Below, piece after piece: positions 8,678 to 17,724 of a stretch of DNA of 64,000 nucleotides. Source of the stretch: Paenibacillus lentus (GTDB lineage: Bacteria; Bacillota; Bacilli; Paenibacillales; Paenibacillaceae); NCBI RefSeq assembly GCF_003931855.1, contig NZ_CP034248.1:124001-188000 (forward strand), in the 5' to 3' direction. Made by a program: the position numbers and the translations under genes. Numbering within the stretch: the first letter of the stretch is position 1; each line of letters starts with the position of its first letter. A model generated the notes under the pieces. That model was given only the letters and a program-made list of their open reading frames with translations. It was not told the DNA's origin and did no database searches.

Positions 8678-9703
8678 ATGCAGCCGACCAGCAGCATTCC
8701 CACTTCTTCTAATACTTCATACATCGCAGCCGCATCCCGCTCTTATCCTGCTCAGAGCAAGGAGACACTGGAGCTGCTTCACGCAGCGAATGAAGAAATC
8801 CTTAAGCACTTTCCAAAAATGCATAGCTTTATCGTCGCCCGACAAGGCGAACTTCTAACTGAGCGTTATTACAATGAATTTAATCGGACGGATCTTCATG
8901 ATTTAAGATCGGCAACGAAGTCGATCCTTTCCATTCTGTATGGAATCGCCAGCTATCGTGGAAAGCTCCCGCCACTGCATGCACCTATATGGGATACCAT
9001 ACAAAAGTATGCTGTCCAGAAGCCAGGCCCACACTGGGAAAAGCTTACCTTGCATCATTTATTGACAATGACCTCTGGATTTTGTTGGAAGACAGGTGCT
9101 AAAATGGGAGAAGCATTCATTCATCGTTTCCATCAAAGCCCAAACTGGACAAAATATATCCTGCATCTACAGATTGAGGAGCATAAAATCGGCACGTTTC
9201 AGTACTGTAGTGTAGATAGTCATTTACTCTCCATATTATTGACGGAATGGACAGGATTAAGCGCAGCAGACTATGCGAAAGAGTACTTATTTGGCCCTCT
9301 CGGCATAGAAGAATCAGTTTGGAAGGCGGCGCCTGAGGGCCATTCCATGGGTCATATCGGACTGCATTTAACCGCTAGGGACATGGCGAAGATCGGCCAA
9401 CTCTGTCTGCAAGGCGGCGTGTGGGAGGGGGGACGGATTCTTTCTGCCGATTGGCTGCGTCAATCCATGACGCCTCTTTCTACAGAGAGTCCTGGTTATG
9501 GCCGCTTCGGCTATCATTGGTGGACGACCAAGGTTCACGGGATTACTTATGCTTATGCACATGGCCATGGTGGCCAGCAGATCAATGTAATCCCTGCTCT
9601 CGATTCGGTTATCGTATTTACGGCGGCGAGCGATTTAAGCCGCTGGAAGAATTCTAGACCACTATTGGAGAAATTTATTATTCCTGCATTGAAGAACAGC
9701 TAA
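8678..9703 (+). CDS. Beta-lactamase-fold serine hydrolase (class C/penicillin-binding family)
   Basis: 341 residues from the ATG at 8678, chosen for its GGGAGG site rather than the longer frame at 8618. Motifs: the nucleophile SxxK in RSATKSILS at about residue 71, the YxN-equivalent YCSVDSH, and HGHGG near the C-terminus in place of KTG. There is no signal peptide, so it is probably cytosolic and acts as an esterase or peptidase rather than a true beta-lactamase. The substrate is unknown. The downstream glycosyltransferase is on the same strand, 64 bp away. Confidence 0.85.
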   Translation: MQPTSSIPTSSNTSYIAAASRSYPAQSKETLELLHAANEEILKHFPKMHSFIVARQGELLTERYYNEFNRTDLHDLRSATKSILSILYGIASYRGKLPPLHAPIWDTIQKYAVQKPGPHWEKLTLHHLLTMTSGFCWKTGAKMGEAFIHRFHQSPNWTKYILHLQIEEHKIGTFQYCSVDSHLLSILLTEWTGLSAADYAKEYLFGPLGIEESVWKAAPEGHSMGHIGLHLTARDMAKIGQLCLQGGVWEGGRILSADWLRQSMTPLSTESPGYGRFGYHWWTTKVHGITYAYAHGHGGQQINVIPALDSVIVFTAASDLSRWKNSRPLLEKFIIPALKNS

Positions 9704-9767
9704 CCATATTATTGAGGCACTTTTTCAAGGAGATTGTTATTCTGGAAATTATTCGGAGGGATTAGCT

Positions 9768-10922
9768 ATGTCTTCAGATTCGCCCAAGGTGTTGATTATG
9801 TATGCCAGCTATGGCGATGGGCATTATCAGGCTTCCAAAGCGCTTGAAGCAAGTTTTCGTCAATCGGGGATTACGAATATCGTGCTGCTGGACTTAATGG
9901 CTGAAGCGCATCCTTTTCTAAACGAGATGACCAAATTTGTCTATATGCAAAGCTTTAAAACAATTCCGTTGCTCTATGGGTGGGTCTACAATGCCACGAA
10001 GGGCATGCATCCGGATACCTCGTTGTTAAGTGTCCTAAACTCACTAGGCATGAGAAAAATGCAGCAGGCTATTTCCAGCATAGAACCTGATCTCATCATT
10101 CATACATTTCCTCAGCTAGCCATGCCGAAGCTGCTTAAAAAAACAGGACTAACGCTTCCCCTCGTAAATATCGTGACCGACTTTGACCTGCATGGCCGCT
10201 GGGTTCATCCAGATGTGGACCGATATTACGTGGCTACAGAGGATTTGAGGACGGAGGTTGTAAGACGCGGCATTCCTGCGGAGCGTGTGCTGGCGAGCGG
10301 TATTCCGCTCATGCCTGATTTTGGGCACAGCAGTCCTGTGGAAACGGAACGACTCTGTACACTCGAATCCTCCAAGAAAACTATACTGATTATGGCAGGA
10401 GCCTTCGGTGTCATGCAGGGCATTTTGGACATCTGCGAGAAGCTGCTCGCGAATGACAAGTACCAAGTCATGGCTGTCTGTGGAAGAAACAAGGAGCTCC
10501 ATCGTAAGCTTAAGCAGGTGTTGGGGCTGCATCCGCATTTTCATTTGTTCGGGTATGTCAGTGAAATCGCCCAGCTGATGCAGCTAAGCGATTGCATTAT
10601 TACCAAGCCTGGGGGAATTACACTCTCCGAATCACTCGTCAGCAGACTCCCCATTTTCCTATATCGCCCTGTACCTGGGCAAGAATTGAATAACGCCCTT
10701 TATTTAGAGCGCAAAGGAGTCGCCCATATCGCGAATGATTCAGAAATGCTATTCAAGCAAATCGACTCGCTCTTATGGGATGAGGAACGGCTCGCCTGCA
10801 TCTATCAACAGATTGATCATCTTCGTAAGCCCGAGGCCGCGGATATTATCGTTAAGGACATTGTAGAACAGTGGTTTACGCCTGCTCCCATGCTGGTCGG
10901 CGGCCAATCCTTCATACTGTAG
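9768..10922 (+). CDS. Glycosyltransferase of the MGDG synthase/UgtP family
   Basis: 384 residues. The N-terminal MGDG-synthase domain begins MYASYGDGHYQASKAL, a glycine-rich loop seen in diacylglycerol glycosyltransferases. The C-terminal GT28-like half has VMAVCGRNKELHRKL and DCIITKPGGITLSESL, the UDP-sugar-binding KPGGxTxxE motif. The probable role is adding a sugar to a membrane lipid, as UgtP does for glycolipids and lipoteichoic acid anchors. The sugar and acceptor cannot be told from sequence. GGAGG lies 8 nt before the ATG. Confidence 0.88.
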   Translation: MSSDSPKVLIMYASYGDGHYQASKALEASFRQSGITNIVLLDLMAEAHPFLNEMTKFVYMQSFKTIPLLYGWVYNATKGMHPDTSLLSVLNSLGMRKMQQAISSIEPDLIIHTFPQLAMPKLLKKTGLTLPLVNIVTDFDLHGRWVHPDVDRYYVATEDLRTEVVRRGIPAERVLASGIPLMPDFGHSSPVETERLCTLESSKKTILIMAGAFGVMQGILDICEKLLANDKYQVMAVCGRNKELHRKLKQVLGLHPHFHLFGYVSEIAQLMQLSDCIITKPGGITLSESLVSRLPIFLYRPVPGQELNNALYLERKGVAHIANDSEMLFKQIDSLLWDEERLACIYQQIDHLRKPEAADIIVKDIVEQWFTPAPMLVGGQSFIL

Positions 10923-10939
10923 CTCTATTGTTAGATGTA

Positions 10940-11605
10940 TTAATGATTTCGCATAAAAATAAACTTCTGACCAGCCAGCCCGACAGCGAACAACAATAGG
11001 CTGACCCATGGTGTCACTTCAAACGCAGGCAGCTTATCATGCAAAAAAACCGCGGATAATATGACCGCAAGCATATAAGCAGAATATACCGCGATTATTT
11101 TCAAATTAAAGGCATAGCCCTTGCCCTCTTTTTTGACGCTTTCCCGCTTCAGAAACCTAAGCACTAGCTCGATGACGGCGATCGAAGCGAATATAAGCAT
11201 TAATACGGTGAATAAGCTTATTCGATTAAACATTCCTGACTTGGCACCGAATAGGATGGATATAAAACCAAACAGAGCCTGCACTGCAAACATCCAGGTC
11301 AAGGCAATCCATGGGATCATGGCGTAATTAGAAATTTTCTCACCTAGGCTTTGCTTAGGCAGGTGCTCGATCAGTTCCTGGAAGTACTGCTCTGGATTCT
11401 CTCCAAAAACCTCCCGAGCGGTCTTCCCATCCCGTTGTGCTTCCAATAGATGCTGAGCCGTTTCCAGCAGCAGCTCCTCCGCTTTATTCTGAGCAATCCG
11501 GCTTGAGCGCAAATAGATGGCCAGATTGCCAAAATACTCCTCATTCTCTGGGTTCATTTGTGCTCTTAGCTGATTAGTCTCTTCTATGAACTCCTTCATC
11601 TTCAT
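10940..11605 (-). CDS. DUF1129-like membrane protein paired with PadR regulator
   Basis: About 221 residues. A soluble helical N-terminal region (NENEEYFGNLAIYL, AEELLLETAQHLLEAQRDG) is followed by four membrane spans. This layout is common for proteins co-encoded with PadR regulators. It overlaps the padR end by about 32 bp, so the two are translationally coupled. Three in-frame ATGs (11611, 11605, 11599) compete. The middle one has the best distance from AAGGGAG. The role is unknown, probably membrane stress or antibiotic response. Confidence 0.75.
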   Translation of the reverse strand: MKMKEFIEETNQLRAQMNPENEEYFGNLAIYLRSSRIAQNKAEELLLETAQHLLEAQRDGKTAREVFGENPEQYFQELIEHLPKQSLGEKISNYAMIPWIALTWMFAVQALFGFISILFGAKSGMFNRISLFTVLMLIFASIAVIELVLRFLKRESVKKEGKGYAFNLKIIAVYSAYMLAVILSAVFLHDKLPAFEVTPWVSLLLFAVGLAGQKFIFMRNH

Positions 11606-11942
11606 CCCCATGCTCTCCCTTCGCTAATACATAATCCACGCTTTGTCGCAGTCCATTCCAGGATCTCCGGAATCGCTGCAGGGCCTCGGCCCCTTGATCT
11701 GTTAAACTGTAATATTTGCGAGGCGGCCCCCCGGACACCCCGTCCCGGCGCAATTCCCCGTAAATCAGCTCCTCCTTCTGCATTCGCAAAAGCAGCGGAT
11801 AAATGCTTCCTTCGCTGACAAACGTTAAGCCAGATTGCTCCAGCAGTGTTGATAACTCATAACCATAAATCTCCTTATCCTCCATCAAGGCCAGAATACA
11901 GCCCTCCAAAATGCCCTTCAACATCTGGCTATAGGTGGTCAT
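11574..11942 (-). CDS. PadR-family transcriptional regulator
   Basis: 122 residues with the PadR winged helix: ILEGCILALMEDKEIYGYEL, then FVSEGSIYPLLLRMQKEELI and the wing SGGPPRKYYSLTDQGAEAL. These are usually autorepressors of an adjacent membrane protein gene. A strong promoter with an inverted repeat lies upstream (12048-12152). Confidence 0.93.
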   Translation of the reverse strand: MTTYSQMLKGILEGCILALMEDKEIYGYELSTLLEQSGLTFVSEGSIYPLLLRMQKEELIYGELRRDGVSGGPPRKYYSLTDQGAEALQRFRRSWNGLRQSVDYVLAKGEHGDEDEGVHRRD

Positions 11943-12047
11943 CCTTCATTTCTCCATTCCTTATTGCTGGCCGCGCGACGAATAAATCGAGACATAGTTC
12001 ACCGCCATCTTCCCTGTTATTATCGCCAAAAAAAACTATATTGCTTA

Positions 12048-12152
12048 GCAAGGTAGTTGGGTGAAATTCATCTTGTAAAACACTCATCGCAAATGCATAG
12101 CAACTACCTTGCATTGTAATATAGTATACTTTAGGGCAATTTTCGAAGTCAA
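12048..12152 (-). promoter_or_regulatory. padR promoter with 12-bp inverted repeat operator
   Basis: On the minus strand TTGACT (12147-12152) is spaced 18 bp from TATACT (12123-12128). Just downstream GCAAGGTAGTTG (12048-12059) and CAACTACCTTGC (12101-12112) form a perfect 12-bp inverted repeat separated by 41 bp. One arm lies at the start site. Such spaced arms could support looping or two dimers of the PadR protein (inference). Confidence 0.7.
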
Positions 12153-12248
12153 TATGTTCTGTGAAGGAATGGCTCGTCATACACTGACTATTGAGACAGG
12201 GAACAAGCCCATTCCCTTCATCTGTTCACGGAAAGAAGGTAGGTACCG

Positions 12249-12587
12249 ATGTCCCCTTTCAAATCCTCTACGGGTCTATATGAGAATGTAGCCGCATTTT
12301 TATGTTATCTGTTCGCATTTGTTGGCGGCGTCATTTTTCTTGCAGTAGAGAAAAGAAGCCGTTTTGTTCTTTTTCACGCGCTGCAATCCGTAATGCTGTT
12401 TGCCGGATTAATGATCGCCCATGCTGCCGCCGGATTTCTTCCTTTGATCGGTATTGTAGTGGGTTTGCTCTTGAATGGGCTTGGCATTGCCCTATGGCTT
12501 CTTCTAATGCTCACCTCGCTGCAAGGCAAATGGCTTAAGCTCCCCTGGATCGGCGAGCTTGCCGAACGACAGCTTAACCGAATGTGA
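12249..12587 (+). CDS. Small DUF4870-like membrane protein
   Basis: 112 residues with three hydrophobic spans and the motif ENVAAFLCYLFAFVGGVIF, then EKRSRFVLFHALQSV, the pattern of DUF4870/YlxA-type membrane proteins. AAGAAGGTAGG precedes the ATG. It is oriented away from padR. The function is unknown. Confidence 0.8.
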   Translation: MSPFKSSTGLYENVAAFLCYLFAFVGGVIFLAVEKRSRFVLFHALQSVMLFAGLMIAHAAAGFLPLIGIVVGLLLNGLGIALWLLLMLTSLQGKWLKLPWIGELAERQLNRM

Positions 12588-12708
12588 ACCGGGATTAGAC
12601 TGCCAGATCGGATTTAGCCCAACCTCCCAAAAAGCTGACTTCATACATACAACATTTGTTGCCGATCACATATCTAATATTAATCTTAATCCGATTCGAC
12701 AATTAAGA

Positions 12709-12745
12709 AACGGTGACCAAGCCTGCTCCAGGCTTGGTCACCGTT
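12709..12745 (-). terminator. Strong terminator after pbuX
   Basis: A perfect 17-bp inverted repeat (AACGGTGACCAAGCCTG and its complement) with a 3-nt loop. It is followed by TTTCTT on the minus strand and lies 36 bp past the pbuX stop. It may also stop transcription from the + strand gene. Confidence 0.85.
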
Positions 12746-12780
12746 CTATCTCAGCTCCCATAAAGCAAAAGTGTTCCTAC

Positions 12781-14109
12781 CTACTCGGATGCCGCTTTTA
12801 TTTTATGGCCCTTCAGTCCATTGAACAATAAATTCATCACGATAGCGGTAAAGCTACCTGCAACAATGCCATTGTCGACTAAAATACGGAGCCACTCCGG
12901 TACCCTCTGGAAAATATCTGGCACAACGGTAACGCCGAGCCCCATTCCCACGGAACAAGCGATAATCAACAGATTTTCATGACGATTAAGATCTACTTGC
13001 TCCCCCAGCATACGGATCCCCGAGGACAATACCAGACCAAAGAGCGCAATCATCGCACCGCCAAGGACGGAAGGCGGAACAAGCTGTGTCAATGCGGCGA
13101 TTTTCGGCACGAAGCCGATCAAGACGAGCAGGCCGCCGGCAACCGCGATCACATCCCGGGTTTTCACCCGGCTCATTTGAATCAGCCCTACGTTTTGGGA
13201 ATAAGTCGTATAAGGGAAGGAGTTGAACAGTCCACCGAGAACAATCGCTAATCCCTCGGCCCGGTAACCGCGAGCCAAATCCTTCGATGTAACGTCTTTA
13301 TCCACAATTTTTCCAAGTGCCATAAATACGCCAGTGGATTCTGCGACGCTTACGATCGCGACCAGAATCATCGTCAGGATGGCCGACGCATGGAAAGTAG
13401 GCGGCCCAAAGTAGAACAGCTGAGGCGTATGGAACCAGCTCGCTTCCCGGAGCGGCTGCAAGTTTACGGCGCCAGCGAATCCGGCGACAAGTGTTCCAAC
13501 AACTAGCCCAATCAATACGGATATGGAGCGTAGAAATCCTTTTGCAAAGCGATTCATCAAAATAATGAACAGCAAAACACCAAAGCCCAGCGACAAGTTC
13601 AAGAGGCTTCCAAAGTCTGGATTCGTCTCTGGTTCTCCACCGGCGAGATCGGTCAAAGCTACCGGGATCAGGGTCACCCCGATAATCGTTACCACAGAAC
13701 CTGTTACGACTGGCGGAAACAAAGCGATCAATTTACCGAACAGCCCCGAGAAGAGGAATACGAACAGTCCCGAGGCGATAATCGCACCATAAATCGCCGA
13801 TACACCCATGCCATCGGTCAGACCGATCGCGATCATCGGTGAAACCGCCTGGAACGCACAGCCGAGCATGACCGGCAGGCCGATCCCAAAGAAGCGGTTG
13901 CCCCATACTTGGAGCAGCGTTGCTACGCCGCAGGCCAGAAGGTCGATGGCAATCAAATAAGTGAGCTGCTCATGGGTGAGCTGCAATGCATTGCCAACGA
14001 TCAGCGGTACAATAATCGCTCCCGCGTACATCGCCAGTACATGCTGAATGCCTAATGATAGTGTTTTGATTGGATGTCTATTTTTCTGAAAAATGGCTTC
14101 CCGCTCCAT
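12781..14109 (-). CDS. pbuX: Xanthine/purine permease, NCS2 family
   Basis: 442 residues with about 14 membrane segments. The NCS2 features are LGIQHVLAMYAGAIIVPLIVG at the N-terminus, SVAESTGVFMALGK in the middle, and NSFPYTTYSQNVGLIQMS near span 10. It imports xanthine by cation symport. It lies 79 bp after xpt in a two-gene operon, the same arrangement as Bacillus subtilis xpt-pbuX, under a guanine riboswitch. Confidence 0.93.
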   Translation of the reverse strand: MEREAIFQKNRHPIKTLSLGIQHVLAMYAGAIIVPLIVGNALQLTHEQLTYLIAIDLLACGVATLLQVWGNRFFGIGLPVMLGCAFQAVSPMIAIGLTDGMGVSAIYGAIIASGLFVFLFSGLFGKLIALFPPVVTGSVVTIIGVTLIPVALTDLAGGEPETNPDFGSLLNLSLGFGVLLFIILMNRFAKGFLRSISVLIGLVVGTLVAGFAGAVNLQPLREASWFHTPQLFYFGPPTFHASAILTMILVAIVSVAESTGVFMALGKIVDKDVTSKDLARGYRAEGLAIVLGGLFNSFPYTTYSQNVGLIQMSRVKTRDVIAVAGGLLVLIGFVPKIAALTQLVPPSVLGGAMIALFGLVLSSGIRMLGEQVDLNRHENLLIIACSVGMGLGVTVVPDIFQRVPEWLRILVDNGIVAGSFTAIVMNLLFNGLKGHKIKAASE

Positions 14110-14188
14110 ATAAATCCAGTTCCTCCCCAGGTAGTATCTGATACTTCAGTCTATAATTTATTCATGGATCTATCGTTACAGCCTGTAA

Positions 14189-14815
<627 letters not shown>

Positions 14816-14835
14816 TCATTATTCCGCTCCAGAAT

Positions 14836-14873
14836 AAAAAAAAGCCCAGTTCTCAAAACTGAGAAATGGACTC
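14836..14873 (-). terminator. Riboswitch-controlled intrinsic terminator of xpt
   Basis: AGTCCATTTCTCA pairs with TGAGAACTGGGCT (one mismatch) around a GTTT loop and is followed by nine T on the minus strand. It lies about 95 nt after the purine aptamer and 55 nt before the xpt start. Confidence 0.85.
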
Positions 14874-14965
14874 ATGGCAGAATTCACCCACACCGGGGCA
14901 TTGGCATACCAAACTCCGGTCAAAACAACATCACGAACTAACCGTTGCCAGTACAACAATTTGAA

Positions 14966-15039
14966 TTCTCCCCGTAGTCCGATCATTTCCGGTGATCTGG
15001 TAGAGACATGCAGGCCAATTCCTGCACATATACGAGAAG
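14966..15039 (-). promoter_or_regulatory. Guanine-type purine riboswitch aptamer
   Basis: The minus strand holds the full purine aptamer: P1 arms CTTCTCGTA and TACGGGGAG, J1/2 TATG, loop 2 GGAATTGGC, J2/3 GTCTCTACC, loop 3 CCGGAAAT, then GGACTACG. The specificity base in GACTA is C, which selects guanine/hypoxanthine over adenine. High guanine should favour the downstream terminator. A TATACT -10 at 15083-15088 probably drives it. Its -35 is poor. Confidence 0.92.
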
Positions 15040-15178
15040 TTAATGAAGATTATTGTCGAAACTATTTCATGCAATGATTAGTAGTATAACGCAAACAATC
15101 CATAGAAATAAAGAGGTTTTTCACGGATTGCACAAATATTTAGCAAATTTATAGAACAGACACAGATAAGACATCATC

Positions 15179-15484
15179 TTAGATGGGTCTAGAATCCTTT
15201 GGAAGCAGATTTGAGATCAACGATTTCAGCTCTCTGTCTTCCTGATAACTCTCTTCTCCCGTGTCAAGACGGCGTATCCGGATTCTCTGGTATTCCGAGC
15301 TCGGCACGATCGGCGTAAACACTAAATTCTCAGGATCGGTCAGCCGGAGCTTGTACCCCATACCTTCAAACATGAGCAGAAAATCCTTCTCCGTCGGCTT
15401 CTCCCCTTCATCCAAAAATATCAATCCACGAAGCTCTTTCGTCTCCTGCTTATATTGCACTTCAAAATGAACGATGCATTCCAC
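15179..15484 (-). CDS. Hypothetical protein, about 101 residues
   Basis: The chosen start is a GTG at 15484, 10 nt behind AGGAG. The frame is open 15 codons further up, but without a site. The sequence (ECIVHFEVQYKQETKELRG...) is soluble and mixed alpha/beta, with LRLTDPENLVFTPIVPSSEYQ in the middle. I do not recognise the family. It stands alone between the riboswitch leader and a zinc-ribbon gene. Confidence 0.6.
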   Translation of the reverse strand: MECIVHFEVQYKQETKELRGLIFLDEGEKPTEKDFLLMFEGMGYKLRLTDPENLVFTPIVPSSEYQRIRIRRLDTGEESYQEDRELKSLISNLLPKDSRPI

Positions 15485-15697
15485 GATGTCCACACTCCTA
15501 AAAATAGTCATAGTAAATAGTTCAGGCACGGCAGTAACGGATCCTAACCTCCCGTGTACCTCCGTGCCGGCAATTTACACAACGCCTACTAATTACTACG
15601 GTTCAAATCCCTGTTCAACGGGCTGTATTTATAACAACTCCGTGAACATTCGCTTACGACCACTTCTATTCCCTACCTCTCCTACACACTCTGCGCA

Positions 15698-16429
15698 TTA
15701 AATTTGCTCCGATCCGCAGTGCGGGCACCATTTCGTTCCTTTTACCAGAACTGCCGAACAAATTTGGCAGGTCGATTCGCCTCGCAGAGCTTCCTTCGTC
15801 GCAGCCACATGGTCCGTCAGCTTTACGTTTTCCTTCCAAGTTCTTATGCGCCGATCCAGCTCCTCCTGACGCTCCCGCTCCCGTTCAAGCTCGCGCAATC
15901 GTCTCGTCATCTCCTCAGGATCAACACGCTCACGAGTCTCCGACACGACCGATTCTTCCTGATCTAAAGAAGCAAAAAGCGTACTTTCTTCCAGCAATGT
16001 CAACGGATCACTTACCGGCTCCTGCTTAGCGACAGACTCTTCCTCATCGGGATGCACCTGGACCTGCTTAGCTGGCTTCTCCAGCTTATGTCCGCAATAC
16101 TGGCAGAATAACGCTTCCTCAGTAACCGTTTTACTGCAGGCACCGCACAGGCGCTCATTTTTGAGCTCGGCAATTTTACCGCGGATCTCATCTCGCTCCT
16201 CAGCAAGCAGGTCACAGGTTTTTGCTAAATCGACCATTTCCTTCTCCGCTATAGACATGTCCTTAATCCGGTATCCCTCATAGAATACTTCGCCCATTCT
16301 TTGAAAATACAAATCCATTTCACGTTCAATATTGTTTATTTGCGTGTTCAACTTCCCAATTTCGACCGCGTTTTGTGCCTTATCGGTTACTTTCCCCGCA
16401 CCATCTTTAATCCGCTGTAAAAATTTCAT
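15698..16429 (-). CDS. Coiled-coil protein with two zinc ribbons
   Basis: 243 residues. The N-terminal 85 residues form a helical coiled coil (KLNTQINNIEREMDLYFQRM, KEMVDLAKTCDLLAEERDEI). A zinc ribbon CGAC...CQYCG is at about 95-115, an acidic linker follows, a strongly charged helix comes at about 170-195, and a second ribbon CQIC...CPHCG ends the protein. It is probably a cytoplasmic adaptor. The function is unknown and no partner gene is adjacent. Confidence 0.75.
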   Translation of the reverse strand: MKFLQRIKDGAGKVTDKAQNAVEIGKLNTQINNIEREMDLYFQRMGEVFYEGYRIKDMSIAEKEMVDLAKTCDLLAEERDEIRGKIAELKNERLCGACSKTVTEEALFCQYCGHKLEKPAKQVQVHPDEEESVAKQEPVSDPLTLLEESTLFASLDQEESVVSETRERVDPEEMTRRLRELERERERQEELDRRIRTWKENVKLTDHVAATKEALRGESTCQICSAVLVKGTKWCPHCGSEQI

Positions 16430-16671
16430 GACATACTCCTCCCATGTTCATAAAACGTCCTGATGTAATTGAAATTATATGTCCCATTAGTCGGGAATTC
16501 TTTCCTGTATGTTCTCAATAATTAAACAGCCTTGCAGTCTACGAAATCGTAATTATCATAACAGATTTAACAGCCTAGTGAAAATCCCTGTCCATCTCCC
16601 CTGATCCAGCCGCAGAGCCGTAGTGTATAAAGATATTAATCAAAGAAAATCAGACTGGAGGGGATATTCCG

Positions 16672-16773
16672 ATGAAAATAGACAAAAAGCCCTGTTACGC
16701 ATCCATCTCACATCGCATCGTCCAAGAGGCGCCAAATCAAAATTTATCCAAATTCAGAGGCAAAATCCTGTAA
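16672..16773 (+). CDS. Possible 33-residue peptide
   Basis: The ATG is preceded by TGGAGGGG at 8-nt spacing, a strong site. The frame of 33 residues begins MKIDKKPCYASISHRIVQ and ends at TAA 16771-16773. It is polar with one Cys. No family is recognised. The site quality is the only support. Confidence 0.35.
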   Translation: MKIDKKPCYASISHRIVQEAPNQNLSKFRGKIL

Positions 16774-16834
16774 ACAAATAAATCCATTTTTTGATTTTGC
16801 CGGGCCTTTCAAGGTACAATAGGGGGGAGGATAT

Positions 16835-16894
16835 ATGGAACTATTTTTAAACTTAGGGGTAGATTATTCTGGACAGAGTAGATGCAAAAAATAA
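16835..16894 (+). CDS. 19-residue upstream ORF before relP
   Basis: The best ribosome binding site in the area (AGGGGGGAGG) precedes this ATG. It encodes 19 residues (MELFLNLGVDYSGQSRCKK) and ends 19 bp before the relP start. It stops within CAAAAAATAA. Removing one A of the A6 run would fuse it in frame to the relP frame, which is open from 16863. It could be a leader peptide, a slippage site or a sequencing error. Confidence 0.45.
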   Translation: MELFLNLGVDYSGQSRCKK

Positions 16895-16913
16895 AGGCTC
16901 GCTGTTAAATCAA

Positions 16914-17603
16914 TTGGATTTGCGAGATTTATATCATTGGGAAGTCGGAGATGATGAGCTGCGCAAGTTGGAGGAATGGAAGAAGCTCCCTACGCTATAC
17001 CAGCTCGCGCTGGATGAACTGAAGAACAAAGTGAAGCTGATTCAAACCGAATGGAAAATTCTTAACGGATACAGCCCTATCGAACATATCAAAACTCGAA
17101 TCAAAGAACCCAAAAGCATACTCGACAAGTTGGAACGGAAGGGTCTGGAAATGACCGTTGATAATATGGTGAACAAAATTCACGATATCGCCGGCATGCG
17201 GATCGTCTTCTCGTTTGTGAAGGACATCTACAAGCTGCTGGATCATCTCCGCCATAGAGAGGATATTACCATCATTGAAATTAAAGATTACATTGCTAAG
17301 CCGAAACCCAATGGGTATCAAAGCCTGCACGTCATCGTGGCGGTTCCGCTGACGCTGTTCGAGGGACAGCGCTGGATGAAGGTAGAAATTCAAATGCGCA
17401 CGCTGGCGATGGATTTCTGGGCCAGTATGGAGCATATTTTGTTCTACAAATATGACAAGCAGGTGCCATCTCATGTCGTTCGAGAGCTAACGGAAGCCGC
17501 CAAGGCCGCCGATGCGCTCGATAAGAAGATGCACGGCCTACGCAAGGAAATTATGGGCGCTGCCGAAGCCAACCTTCCCGAACCCGGCACGTCGCTGCCA
17601 TAG
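16914..17603 (+). CDS. relP: Small alarmone synthetase (RelP/YwaC type)
   Basis: 229 residues of a single RelA/SpoT synthetase domain with no hydrolase domain. Motifs: YSPIEHIKTRIKEPKSIL, HDIAGMRIVFSFVKDIY, KDYIAKPKPNGYQSLHVIV (synthetase G-loop region) and EIQMRTLAMDFWASMEH. It makes (p)ppGpp from ATP and GDP/GTP under stress. The PKPNGYQSLH and MDFWASMEH pieces are closer to YwaC/RelP than to RelQ. The TTG start at 16914 gives MDLRDL..., in register with YwaC, but has no good SD. See the upstream ORF. Confidence 0.88.
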   Translation: MDLRDLYHWEVGDDELRKLEEWKKLPTLYQLALDELKNKVKLIQTEWKILNGYSPIEHIKTRIKEPKSILDKLERKGLEMTVDNMVNKIHDIAGMRIVFSFVKDIYKLLDHLRHREDITIIEIKDYIAKPKPNGYQSLHVIVAVPLTLFEGQRWMKVEIQMRTLAMDFWASMEHILFYKYDKQVPSHVVRELTEAAKAADALDKKMHGLRKEIMGAAEANLPEPGTSLP

Positions 17604-17615
17604 CCGAGATGCAGC

Positions 17616-17663
17616 AAACAGGACAGCCGTAGAGGTTACTACACCTCGGTCGGCTGTCCTGTT
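17616..17663. terminator. Bidirectional terminator between relP and the SWIM-protein gene
   Basis: AACAGGACAGCCG (17617-17629) and CGGCTGTCCTGTT (17650-17662) form a perfect 13-bp inverted repeat. An inner GAGGT/ACCTC pair closes the loop, and short T runs lie on both sides. It serves both convergent genes. Confidence 0.8.
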
Positions 17664-17724
17664 TGGCTTAACCGGATATTCGATTCGTGCAGGCGTGAAT
17701 GGCTGTCGAAAGAGCGCCTCAAAT

